This document shows positions 7,696-16,900 of a stretch of DNA of 64,000 bases, piece by piece. How positions within the stretch are numbered: position 1 is the stretch's first letter; each line of letters begins with the position of its first letter. The stretch comes from Polyangium spumosum (GTDB lineage Bacteria > Myxococcota_A > Polyangia > Polyangiales > Polyangiaceae), in the NCBI RefSeq assembly GCF_009649845.1, contig NZ_WJIE01000005.1, forward strand, positions 434,001 through 498,000. Direction: 5' to 3'. The position numbers were made by a program, and so were the translations under genes. The notes below the pieces were generated by a model. It searched no databases, had not been told where the DNA came from, and worked only from the letters and a program-made list of their open reading frames with translations.

Positions 7696-9252
7696 CGGGG
7701 TGAGGAGGGCATCGATGTCTGCGAGGATCTGCTGGGCCACCGGGAGGTCGCCGCTCCCGATCTCCTGGAGGATGTCCACCCCCTGCTGCACGAGCTGCCG
7801 ACCCTTGGCAACGCGGCCGGTCGTCACCTCGAGCTGTCCGAGCATGACCAGGGAAAGGGCGAGACCGGCACGATTGCCGATCTCCTCAAGAACCCCGATC
7901 GATTCCTCCAGCAGCTTCCGCGCCTCCTCATACCGGCCCTGACGAAACTCGATGAGCGCGAGCTGATGCAACGAAGCGGCCCGCCCAGCACGATCCCCGA
8001 GCTCCTCCCTCACCCCGATCGATTCCTCCAGCAACTTCCGCGCCTCCTCGTAACGGCCCTCGCGAAACTCAATGCTCGCGAGCTGATGCAACGAGGCGGC
8101 CCGCCCCGCACGATCTCCGAGCTCCTCCCTCACTGCGATCGATTCCTCCAGCAGCTTCCGCGCCTCCTCGTAATGACCCTGTCGATACTCGATGCTCGCG
8201 AGCTGATGCAACGAGGCAGCCCGCCCCACACGATTCCCGATCTCCTCCGTCACCACGATCGATTCCTCCAGCAGCTTCCGCGCCTCCTCGTAACGGCCCT
8301 GCCGCTCCTCGATGATCGAGAGCTGATGCAATGAAGCAGCCCGCCCAGCACGATCCCCGAGTTCCTCGTTCACCTCGACGGATTCACGAAGCAGCTTCCG
8401 CGCCTCCTCGTAACGGCCCTGCCGCTCCTCGATGATCGCGAGCTGGTGAAGAGCCCACGCACGGCCGGCGCGATCGCCTCGCGCCTCATAAGCTTCACGG
8501 GCCGTCCGGAGATGCTCCCGTGCCTCCTCGTAACGGCCGTTCGCTCCTGCCAGGAACGCGTCACACATCCGTCGTCGCGGATCGGTCTCCCGCGCCTCGG
8601 GCTCGTGCATGTCGAGCTGCGCCAGCAAATCGGCGGCTTCGTCAAGCTGCCTGAAACGAATCGCCCGAATGGCCCGTCTCAGCAGATCCCCCGCTCCGAC
8701 CTCGCCCACCGGGGCCGGTTCTGCCATCACGCCCGGCGCATCGATCGTCGCCAGCATCTCCCGCAGCGGCTCCGGCTTCTCCTCCCACAACCAGAAGCCG
8801 AAATCGACGAAATCAGGCGCCTTCATCTGGAGCTCGCGCCCCACCTCCGGATGCACGAGCAGGATCCACATCATCGGAAACGCCTTCACGAGTTCGTCCC
8901 GCTGCACGTTGAGCTGCGCGATGATCAAGCTCCGATGCTCTGCCTCCTCCAGCCGGTGCAAAATCAACGCCGAGGCCCCGGCCGCCTGCGCCTCCTCCAG
9001 CAAAGCCCAGAGCCGCTCCTTGCTCGGGCCGATCCAATGGAGCGCAATCGCGCGCGCACGCGGCACCTTCGCTTGCGTCCACGCGAGGAGCGCGTCTCGC
9101 TTCCAGGGCGTCGTGACCTCGACGATCGCAAGGGAAAAATCCCCCTCGACCGACCAATCCACGAACCGCCGAAAGGCCGCGCCGTCCTCCTCCCCGAGCA
9201 GCGCCTCCGGCTCGCGAAGGACCGCCGGGGGCCTATCGCTTGGCGCCGTCAT
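7675..9252 (-). CDS. TPR protein with N-terminal STAND/NTPase-like domain, partner of ATPase
   Basis: 525 residues from ATG 9252, overlapping the 3' end of the upstream ATPase gene by 20 bp. The first ~170 residues form a domain with FSLAIVEV, RARAIALHWIG and LNVQRDELVKAF, then WILLVHPEV and an APDFVDFGFW motif. It resembles the N-terminal domain of the protein at 3136-4770 and has no visible Walker A. After a linker come kinesin-light-chain-like TPRs of 40 residues each (GRYEEARKLLEESI, then GDRAGRAASLHQLA). At least six are so alike that the DNA keeps a 120-bp period. This is the architecture of a sensor whose ligand-binding surface is a repeat array. Overlap with the ATPase suggests the two act together. 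The function is not known. Confidence 0.85.
   Translation of the reverse strand: MTAPSDRPPAVLREPEALLGEEDGAAFRRFVDWSVEGDFSLAIVEVTTPWKRDALLAWTQAKVPRARAIALHWIGPSKERLWALLEEAQAAGASALILHRLEEAEHRSLIIAQLNVQRDELVKAFPMMWILLVHPEVGRELQMKAPDFVDFGFWLWEEKPEPLREMLATIDAPGVMAEPAPVGEVGAGDLLRRAIRAIRFRQLDEAADLLAQLDMHEPEARETDPRRRMCDAFLAGANGRYEEAREHLRTAREAYEARGDRAGRAWALHQLAIIEERQGRYEEARKLLRESVEVNEELGDRAGRAASLHQLSIIEERQGRYEEARKLLEESIVVTEEIGNRVGRAASLHQLASIEYRQGHYEEARKLLEESIAVREELGDRAGRAASLHQLASIEFREGRYEEARKLLEESIGVREELGDRAGRAASLHQLALIEFRQGRYEEARKLLEESIGVLEEIGNRAGLALSLVMLGQLEVTTGRVAKGRQLVQQGVDILQEIGSGDLPVAQQILADIDALLTPPEPSTA
7861..8580 (-). repeat. 120-bp tandem repeats encoding TPR units
   Basis: The 3' half of the TPR gene is a DNA-level tandem array with an exact 120-bp (40-codon) period. 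The anchor CGCCTCCTCGTAACGGCCCT or a near match starts at 7921, 8041, 8161, 8281, 8401 and 8521 (plus-strand reading). The four inner units (8041-8520) look the most alike, while the outer unit at 8521 is more diverged. This suggests recent expansion by unequal crossing-over in the middle of the array. Confidence 0.9.
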
Positions 9253-10564
9253 CCCGGAACTCCGGTAGCTCCGCCACGAGCGGATGGACGTCGTACCAGC
9301 CCTCGCCGTTGTACTTGAAGGCGAGCCGATGGAAGAGCACGGAGAGGCTATTTTCGTCCGCCGAGAGTTGCTTCGTCTCCGCGATGTAGCGCAGCGCCGG
9401 CCACCAGCCATTGACGTTGATCTGATCCCGGATCCGCTGCTTGCGCCGGGCGATGGCCCGCTCCACGTCCGCCTCGACGATCGCCTCGCCGTTCGCGTAA
9501 AGCGCCGCCATGGAGACCAGATCCAGGAGCTCCCGAATACCACCTCCGCTCGCCGCGATCAGCCGATCCCGCACGGCCTTGCTGGGCATCATCAGGTCGA
9601 GATCGATCCGCTTTCCGAGCGCCTGCTCCAGCAAATCCCGCCCCGGTCCGTCGAACGCCCGCTCGTCGTAGACCTCCGCCGTGCGCGCCCGTAGCCGCAC
9701 CGTGAAGAGGTCGAAACATACATACCGATCGTCGAGCTGCGCGGAACGGGGCTTCAAGAGGAGGCTGATCGGCGGCGTCACGACGAGATTACATCGCAAG
9801 CTGCGTATGCGATCAGCGCCGAGCACCAGAAGCTCGTCGATGATCGTGGGCGTATAACGGTCGAGGTTGTCGACCACGAGGAGCAACGAGCGCGGCGCGA
9901 TGGCGGCGTTGGCCGCGTCCAGCATGTCGTTCACGCTCTGGAGCAACGTGCCGGGGTACCGCTTCAAGACCTGCTTCACCTCGGTCCGATACTCGCTCTC
10001 GTGTTTCAGGAGCGCCTTCGCCTGCGCGAAGAGGCTGCCGAGAAACGGGACCTCGACCTTGCCCTCCACACCCGCCGCGACCTCGGCGCTGTACCCTTGC
10101 GCCCACTTCGTCGTCTTCACGGCTTCCGCGAACCACGTCTCCACGCGGCCGAGCAGGTCCGCGTCGAGCGGCTTGCCGAGCCGGCGCATCTCCACCTCGA
10201 CGGCCAGCGCAATGTTGAACAGGAGATCCTCGGACTCGATCTGGATCGGGTCCATTTCCACGGTGGCCTCGAGGTACACCATGTGGAACCGCTGCTCGAC
10301 GTGCTTCGCGATCCGCTGGATCTCCGTGGTCTTGCCGGCGCCGCGGTGGCTCACGAAGGCGGCGTGGACGTACTGGCCCTCCTTGCAGGCGAGCAGCTTC
10401 GTCGCGAGCATCTCCGCCGCCTTGTCGCCCCGCCCCTCGGAGAGGTCGGCGTAGCGCGGATCGTCACTCGCGAGCGGCACGTCCTTGTCGCAATTGTGGA
10501 TGATCTCGCGGCGCGTACGAGCGAGCACGAGCTCGGAGGAAGCAGCGGGGACGAGCGCGGACAT
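9233..10564 (-). CDS. P-loop ATPase of AAA/STAND type
   Basis: 443 residues from ATG 10564; a TTG three codons upstream is a less likely start. A Walker A is read at about residues 72-80 (SHRGAGKTTE) and a Walker B at about 225-235 (LLLVVDNLDRY). A later FDLFTVRLRAR...DERAF segment and a GGGIRELLDLVSMAALYANGE helical region look like the sensor/lid of an ORC/AAA_16-type ATPase. The C-terminus contains NGWWPALRYIAETKQL and ends WYDVHPLVAELPEF, which may be a winged-helix-like tail. No membrane segment is present. It overlaps the TPR gene by 20 bp, implying coupled translation. Such ATPase plus TPR pairs occur in predicted conflict (NLR-like) systems. The ATPase assignment is firm; the immune role is inferred. 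Confidence 0.85.
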   Translation of the reverse strand: MSALVPAASSELVLARTRREIIHNCDKDVPLASDDPRYADLSEGRGDKAAEMLATKLLACKEGQYVHAAFVSHRGAGKTTEIQRIAKHVEQRFHMVYLEATVEMDPIQIESEDLLFNIALAVEVEMRRLGKPLDADLLGRVETWFAEAVKTTKWAQGYSAEVAAGVEGKVEVPFLGSLFAQAKALLKHESEYRTEVKQVLKRYPGTLLQSVNDMLDAANAAIAPRSLLLVVDNLDRYTPTIIDELLVLGADRIRSLRCNLVVTPPISLLLKPRSAQLDDRYVCFDLFTVRLRARTAEVYDERAFDGPGRDLLEQALGKRIDLDLMMPSKAVRDRLIAASGGGIRELLDLVSMAALYANGEAIVEADVERAIARRKQRIRDQINVNGWWPALRYIAETKQLSADENSLSVLFHRLAFKYNGEGWYDVHPLVAELPEFRDDGAKR

Positions 10565-10620
10565 GGCCCGCAAGCTACCACGGCGCCTCGTCCCCGCAAA
10601 AGATCAGCGCGGACGCCCGC

Positions 10621-13242
10621 TCAAGGCTTCAAGAAAAACGGATTCGCCACCGCGAACGGCCTCCTGCCCGGGTGCAGCGGCGCGAGGTCCCCGGCCCCCT
10701 TCGCGTGGAACAGCACCCAGTTTCTCGGCCGCGACGGGTCCAGCGTCACCGTCACCTGATTCGAATACTTCTTCGACGGCCCCGCCCATCCATCCACCGG
10801 GATCAGCGCCTCCGTCGATACCGTCTGGCCATTCACGATCGTCTCCAGCGTGTCCGCGTTCACCCAGCTCGCCGACTCGATCGTGATCGTGAACGTCGCC
10901 ATCCCGCCCGCGCCGGCTTGCACCATTTGCCCGGGGCTCTCCCCGTTCGGGCCCGTCGCCGTCATGTAGAGGCCGCCGCTGATCGTCGAAGCCCCGCTCG
11001 CGATCGCGTCGCGCACCATTTCCTTCGTGAGCATCGTCGGGTCGTCGTGGCCGAATGACAGGCACGTCCGCGGGTATCCGATCGGGCTCGTCCGCAGATG
11101 GTGGCTGTCCGAGCTCCCCACCGCCCAGAACGTCATGCCCGCCTCGAGCAGCGCGAACCAGTCCGCGACCGAGTCCTTCCGGTTCGCCTCGAAATCCGAG
11201 TCGTTGAAGACCTCGATCGCGTCGAAATCGTCGCTCCAGAACCCGTCGCGCCCCTTGCCCGTCTTCCGGTCGAGCCCCGCCGCGCTGAAATACGCGCCGA
11301 ATCCGCCGCCGCTCGGGTGGTTCACGATGAGCACCGGGTTCTCCGGCAGCGCGCGCACGAGCGCGAAGACGTCCTTCGGGTCCTTGCCGATCCAGTCGAC
11401 CGCGCCATTGTTCGCCTTCGTCGGGTCCGGCGTCATCGGCACCACCCCGAAATGACCCCACTTGAACGTCGTCAGCTCCTCCGACGCCATACCGAACGCC
11501 CATTGCGTCAGGCCCATGTCCTGGATGAGCGGCTGGAAATCCTCCACCCACTCGTGCTCGCTCGACACCGGGATGTCGAGCCCGTCGGCGATCGCGCCCC
11601 GCACCTTCTGCACGGCGCGGTCGTTCGAGTCCGCCGAGAACTGCGAGTGAATGTGGAAATCGGCGCACATCACGCCCGCCGTGTCCACCGAATGCGCGAG
11701 GTCCACCGGGACCTCCAGCGTCTCGCCCGCCGCCACCGTCACGTCCGTCGCGACGAGCTCCCATTCGTAGCCGCGCGACACGATCACCGAATGCTGGCCC
11801 GGCGGCACCGACACCGTCGCGTCGCCGTCCATCGCGAAGACCTGATGCAATCGACCGTTCGTCTCGTCCGGCGTCCCGAAGGCCTCGGGCGAACCGGCCA
11901 GCGAATCCTGCGGCACGACCTGCACGCGCACCGGCAATGCCGCGGCCGTCGCCGCGTCCTTCGCGACCACGTGAATCGTGCCGTTCGGATCGAGCGGGAT
12001 CGTCGCCGTCGCCTCGTCCGCCCCGATCCCGAAGCCCGCGTGCGGCGCAAACCCGCGCTTCTGCGGGACGAGCGTCACCGGCGCGCCCGGCGGCACGTGC
12101 ACCACGAACGACCCGTCCGAGCCCGTCCGCGTCCGGCTCAAATACGCGCCCTCCGCGCTCACCGCGTGCAACCACGCGCCCGGCACGCCATTGCCTTGCG
12201 CGTCCTCGACCTTCCCCGTCACCTCGCGCCAGGGCGCCTCGCCCGTGGCGCGCCGCACCGCCTCGCGCAGCCCGTCGTAATCAGGCCCGCCCGCGATGAT
12301 GTCCATCCGATCGGCCGTCTTCGCCGAGCAAGCCTCCGCCACGAACCCGGGGCCGTAGAAGAGAGAAAAACCGCTGACCGTCAGGCCATACGCGAGGTCA
12401 TTGTCCGGGAAGCGGAAGGCGAAGCCGAAATCACCGCCGTCGTAACCCGCCCACGCCACGCGCCCCGAGGGCTCCTCGAAGCCGAACTCCGGCGTCACGA
12501 GCTGCGCGTTGCTGTAATGAAAGAACCCGAGGAGCTCGTCCGGATCCGGGCGGTCGGTGCCGAAATCGATCGGCTCGTTCGTCGCGTTCACCACGCCGAC
12601 CCGCATCGTGACCCGCTCCTCCCCCGGCCGGAGCACGTAATCGTACGCGGCCTCGAGCTCGTAGGCCCGCGGGAACAGGTATTCGAGCGGCCCCTGCATG
12701 AACGGGATCTTCGAGAGCTTGCCCGTGACACGCACGACGGCCTCACCGCCGTCCGAGCCGTCCTTCAGGACGGTCACGCTCGTCGGATCGACCATCTCGA
12801 TCGAGAGCCCCGTGAGCGTCTCGCCGTACATCGAGATGCCCGTAGGCTTGCCCTCCGCGTTCGCCTTGTCGATCGAGAGGATCTCGCCGCCGAAGCGCGC
12901 ATACCCGTCGGAGAAATCCTTGTCCTCGATGAAGACGACGATCTTGTCGTTCGCGAGGACGAAATCCCCGGGCTCGATCTTCTGCCGGCCATGCCCCGGC
13001 TGCGCGATGCCCGCGAGGTCCGTGACCTTGCCGGCGCGCGCCTGCCCCGCCGCCTTGGCGCCGAACGGGTCCTTGTGCCCGTTCGGATCGCCGGGCTCGA
13101 GCTTCAAGGCCGCCGTGTCGCAGCCCGCAGGCGCGGGCGGCGGATCCTCGTCGGTGTCGCTACACGCAGCCAGGAGGGGCGCCTGGATGAGGACACACAG
13201 AAGGGCACGAAACGAAGGCGCGGCAAGCGAAGGACAACGCAT
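10621..13242 (-). CDS. CehA/McbA-type PHP-domain metallohydrolase lipoprotein
   Basis: 873 residues. The start is backed by GGAGGAGG before the ATG at 13242. The signal peptide ends in LLAAC (Cys27). The N-terminal half is beta-rich, and a carboxypeptidase-regulatory-like segment (VTGKVEDAQGNGVPGAW, ending GSFVVHVPPG) lies around residues 345-395. The PHP metal-binding motifs follow: ADFHIHSQFSADS, SSEHEW, IVNHPSGGG and GSSDSHH. This is the set seen in CehA/McbA-like metallohydrolases. The enzyme would use a multinuclear metal site to cleave a phosphoester or related ester at the outer membrane; the substrate cannot be told. The next gene downstream (the ATPase) begins 56 bp later on the same strand, so read-through transcription is possible. 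Confidence 0.85.
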   Translation of the reverse strand: MRCPSLAAPSFRALLCVLIQAPLLAACSDTDEDPPPAPAGCDTAALKLEPGDPNGHKDPFGAKAAGQARAGKVTDLAGIAQPGHGRQKIEPGDFVLANDKIVVFIEDKDFSDGYARFGGEILSIDKANAEGKPTGISMYGETLTGLSIEMVDPTSVTVLKDGSDGGEAVVRVTGKLSKIPFMQGPLEYLFPRAYELEAAYDYVLRPGEERVTMRVGVVNATNEPIDFGTDRPDPDELLGFFHYSNAQLVTPEFGFEEPSGRVAWAGYDGGDFGFAFRFPDNDLAYGLTVSGFSLFYGPGFVAEACSAKTADRMDIIAGGPDYDGLREAVRRATGEAPWREVTGKVEDAQGNGVPGAWLHAVSAEGAYLSRTRTGSDGSFVVHVPPGAPVTLVPQKRGFAPHAGFGIGADEATATIPLDPNGTIHVVAKDAATAAALPVRVQVVPQDSLAGSPEAFGTPDETNGRLHQVFAMDGDATVSVPPGQHSVIVSRGYEWELVATDVTVAAGETLEVPVDLAHSVDTAGVMCADFHIHSQFSADSNDRAVQKVRGAIADGLDIPVSSEHEWVEDFQPLIQDMGLTQWAFGMASEELTTFKWGHFGVVPMTPDPTKANNGAVDWIGKDPKDVFALVRALPENPVLIVNHPSGGGFGAYFSAAGLDRKTGKGRDGFWSDDFDAIEVFNDSDFEANRKDSVADWFALLEAGMTFWAVGSSDSHHLRTSPIGYPRTCLSFGHDDPTMLTKEMVRDAIASGASTISGGLYMTATGPNGESPGQMVQAGAGGMATFTITIESASWVNADTLETIVNGQTVSTEALIPVDGWAGPSKKYSNQVTVTLDPSRPRNWVLFHAKGAGDLAPLHPGRRPFAVANPFFLKP

Positions 13243-13346
13243 GAGACCTCCTCCGAGGCGGGATGCCCGACCCCGAATGGATAACTCTTACGTTTCAATG
13301 ACGATCTTGTGAAGCCCCCAAGGCAGCGCCGGGTGATCGTCGGACC

Positions 13347-13955
13347 TCAAAAGGAGGAGCCAGGCTCCTTCAGGAACACGATCTCCTCGTCGGTCGAGGC
13401 GCGCCCGAGGATCACGTTGCGGTGCGGAAAACGACCGAAGCGCTGGATGACGTCGCGATGCCGCACGGCGTAATCATGGAAGCCGTCGAAGTACCCGCGC
13501 GCCTCCCCCGGCGCGTCGCCGAGGAGCCGGGCGAACCGCGCCACGGCCTCCTCCTGCGCGGCGAGGTCCTCGGCGTGCTCGAGCGGCAAGTACACGAACA
13601 CGCGCTCGAAAGGGCGCAAGGAGGCGTCCTCGCCCGCCGCGATCATCTCGCGCGCCGCGGCGAGCGCGAGCGGATCCCCGGCGAAGGCGCGCGGCGTGCC
13701 GCGGAAGATGTTCCGGGTGAACTGATCACAGAGCACGATCAACGCGAGCCGACCGCGCAGCGTCGCACGCCACGAAGAGAGCTCGCCGCGGAGGGCGCGC
13801 TCGACGAGGTCGCCGAACGTCTCGCGCAGGAATCGATCGGTCTCGTCGCTCTTGGCGAACCAGAGCCCGCTCTGGCGCTTCACGACGGTCGCGTCGTCGG
13901 CCTCCGCGCCGAACCACGCCAAAAGGACCTTCTCGATCTCGTCCCTCTCGCTCAT
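13347..13955 (-). CDS. DUF924 family protein
   Basis: 202 residues from ATG 13955, overlapping the stop of the upstream DUF3857 gene by 4 bp (ATGA), a translational-coupling arrangement. DUF924 motifs are clear: VLLAWFGAE near the start, LWFAKSDETDRFLRETF, LALIVLCDQFTRNIFRGTPRAFAGDPLA, RPFERVFVYLPLEHAEDLAAQEEAV, and an H-rich end (HDYAVRHRDVIQRFGRFPHRN). Members are small helical TPR-like proteins of unknown biochemical function, common in proteobacteria. The length is typical for the family. Confidence 0.9.
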   Translation of the reverse strand: MSERDEIEKVLLAWFGAEADDATVVKRQSGLWFAKSDETDRFLRETFGDLVERALRGELSSWRATLRGRLALIVLCDQFTRNIFRGTPRAFAGDPLALAAAREMIAAGEDASLRPFERVFVYLPLEHAEDLAAQEEAVARFARLLGDAPGEARGYFDGFHDYAVRHRDVIQRFGRFPHRNVILGRASTDEEIVFLKEPGSSF

Positions 13956-16900
13956 CGCGCGCCGCCCTTCTGCGCCGTCTTCTGCGGCGCGGTCTTCGCA
14001 GGCTCGCCCGGCACGAGCCGCACGACCCGGTGCATCAGGCCGTCGACGCGCTGAAGCCACGCGCGCCACTTCGTGTACTTGTCGAGCGGGATCGTCGACA
14101 TGTCGAACACGAGCGTGCGCTTGACGACGACGGCGCCGCCCTCGCCCGGCGAGAACTCGATCTTCGCGCGGCCGAACTCCCCGCCCGCCTCCTCGCCGCC
14201 CGGCGGCAGCTCCGCGAAGACGTAACCCTCGGGCGGCACGATCGTGATCGCCCGCGTCTCGTGCCGCGGCGCGAGGAACGGCGGCAGCACCACCGGCAGC
14301 GTGCGCGACGAGAGCGGCGCGAGCTGCGAGGTGAGCGTCGCCGTGTCGCTCACCGGCACCACGAGCTCGTTGCCCTCACGCCGCGCGATGCCCTGGCTCG
14401 TCGCCTCGTACGAGAGCTTCGCCGCGCCGTTCGGCAAGGCGCCGTCGAAGCCGACCTCGCCCGTGAGCTCCACGCCGGGCACCCATTTGCCCGTGAGGTA
14501 CTGCTCGGCCCACTGCTTGCGCGCGTCGGGCTCGACGAGGTTCGTGCGCAGCTCGAAGGCCGCGTCGCCCACGTGCCGCTCGTTCGCCGTGAGCTTGCCG
14601 CGGCCGCTCGTGTCGAGCTCGATCTTCCACTCGGCGTCGATGCCGTGATCGTCGGGCGAGCTCGCGGGCGTCTCGACCATCTTCGCGGGGCCGTCGTCGA
14701 TGAAGAACGCGAGCGTGCGCGCGTCCATCGCCGGCAGCGGGCCCATGCGGCTCTGCGGGCTCGTCGCGTCGAGCCACATCGCCGGCGCGCCGTCCTTCGC
14801 CGGGATGTACGCGATGCCGTGATCGAACATCGGCACCGCGACCTTCTCGCTCCGGAGCAGCATCGACTGCCCCGTGTAACGCGTCTGCACGAGCACCTCG
14901 GTCGCCTCGATGCCGATCGCCTTGAGCAGCGTGATCAGCAACATCGCCTTGTCGTCGCAGTCGCCTTGCTTGCGCGCGAGCGAGATCTGCGGGCGGTTCG
15001 GCAGCCACGCCTCGCCCGAGACGTAGTTCACGTACCGGATCGAGTCGGCGACGTAGTCGAAGACCGCGCGGATCTTCTCGTCGCGCGTCTTCTTGCCCTT
15101 CGTCAGCTCGGCCGCGAGCTCCTTGATGCGCTCGTCGGGCGTGGAGAAGCCCTCGATCGCGCTCCGGTACCAGCTCCGGAAATCGGCCCAGCCCGCGAAC
15201 GTCGAGCCCACCAGGACGGGCACCGTCTCGGCGATCGGCGGCGCGAGCGGCTCGTCACGCACGTTCGTCGGGTTGTCCCAGACGAAGCGCTGGATCAGGC
15301 GATCACCGACGGTCTTCGTCTCGGTCCGATCGGCCTTGCCGTTGATCACGTCGACGGCGAGCGGCGAGGCCGCGGGCGCCTCCACGACGACCTCGTTGAA
15401 CAGGATCGGCCGCGTATCCATCGAGCCCACGTAGTCGATGAAGTAGAACGGCGCGTCGCCGCGCCGGCCCACGGGGTCGCGCGTCCACGAGCGCACGCAG
15501 ACCTCCACGACGTCACCCGACGAGAGCTTCGGCCAGCGCACGTACACGCCGCGCCCGCCGCCGCCTTGCTCCTCGGGCAGCGCGATCGAGCCGTCCTTGC
15601 GGTGCACGCGCGCGAAGAGCAGCTCCGTGCGATCCCCCTCGGTCGGGATGTCCGACTCGTAGAGGTCCATCTCCGTGCGCGGCTCGACCACGATCTCGCG
15701 CGCGTAATGCATGAGCTGCGAGACGCGCCGATCGGCGTGATACGTGACGTGCCGCGTCCAGTGGAGCTGCCGATCGAAGACCTCGCCCTTCTTCGCCGGG
15801 TTCGCCTTCGCCCGCGCGAGGAAGACGCTCGGCTGCACGATCGACTGCTCGTCGGGCATCGTCGTCTTGCCCTGCGTCGTCCGCGTGCGGAGCGCGATCT
15901 CCGCCTTGCGCTGCTGGTCCGTCGGCTCGAGCGCGAGCGCCCGCGAGAGCGCCTCGGTCACGCGCTCGGCCGGCTCCGAGGGCGGCGCGCCCCGCCTCGC
16001 CTCGTCCGCGAGCACCGCCTTGCGCGCCGCCGCGAGCCCGTCGAACGCCGAGGCCTTGTTCGGCGAGAGCAACGTCGCCACATAAAACACCTCGCGCGCC
16101 CAGGCGTTCCGGCCCGCGTCGAGCAAGAGCCGCCCGATCGCCACGAGCTCGTCCGCCGATCGCTGATGCGGCAAGCTCTCGGCCGCGGCCCGCTCGAGCT
16201 CCGCGCCGCCTTGCGCCCGGAAGGCCGCGACGTACCGGCTGTCCCGCGCGCCCGCGCGTTGCTCGACGAGCTTGCGCGCCGCGAGCAGCGCCGTCTGCGG
16301 ATCGGCGCGCGTCACCGACGAGAGCTCGGCCCACACCGCCGTCGGCGCGCGCCCGCGGCCCTCGCCCGTCATCGCCAGGAGCTCGTCGCGGTGCGCCCGG
16401 TACGCGCCCTGCGCGCCCATGTGCGAGCGCCCCGCGATCTTGAGCAGCCGCGCCTCGAGGTCCGTCGCCTGCGCGAGCGGCGCCTCGCGGACCCGCGAGA
16501 TCGCCCAGTCCGGGTAACGCGCCGCGAGCGAGGCCTCGAAGAGCCGCCGCTGCGCGAACCCCGCCGCCGCCTCGTCCTTCGACGCCCTCCCGCGCTCGAA
16601 CGCGAGGTTCAGCCGCTCGCTCCGCTCCGCGCCGAACGGCGAGACGTACCCCGCGAGCGCGAGCAGGTCGGGCGAGGTCTCCTTGCCCCGCAGCGCCGCT
16701 TCGAGCAGCCCCGGCGCGCGCGGCGAACGCGCGTCCTCCGCGCCGCCGAGCGTGCGCAGGATGGCCGCCCGCAGCGCCACCTCCGGCGTCGGGCTCGCGC
16801 CCACGTCGAGCCCCGCTTCGAGCTGCGTCTTCACGCGCGTCACGCCTCTCGGCGGCTTGATCTCGGCAGGAACCCGCGCCTCCTTCGCCGGGTCCACCTT

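Noticed and set aside
11098-13284. A 728-codon plus-strand open frame opposite the PHP lipoprotein
   Set aside because: Shadow composition; the opposite strand has clear PHP motifs and a lipobox.
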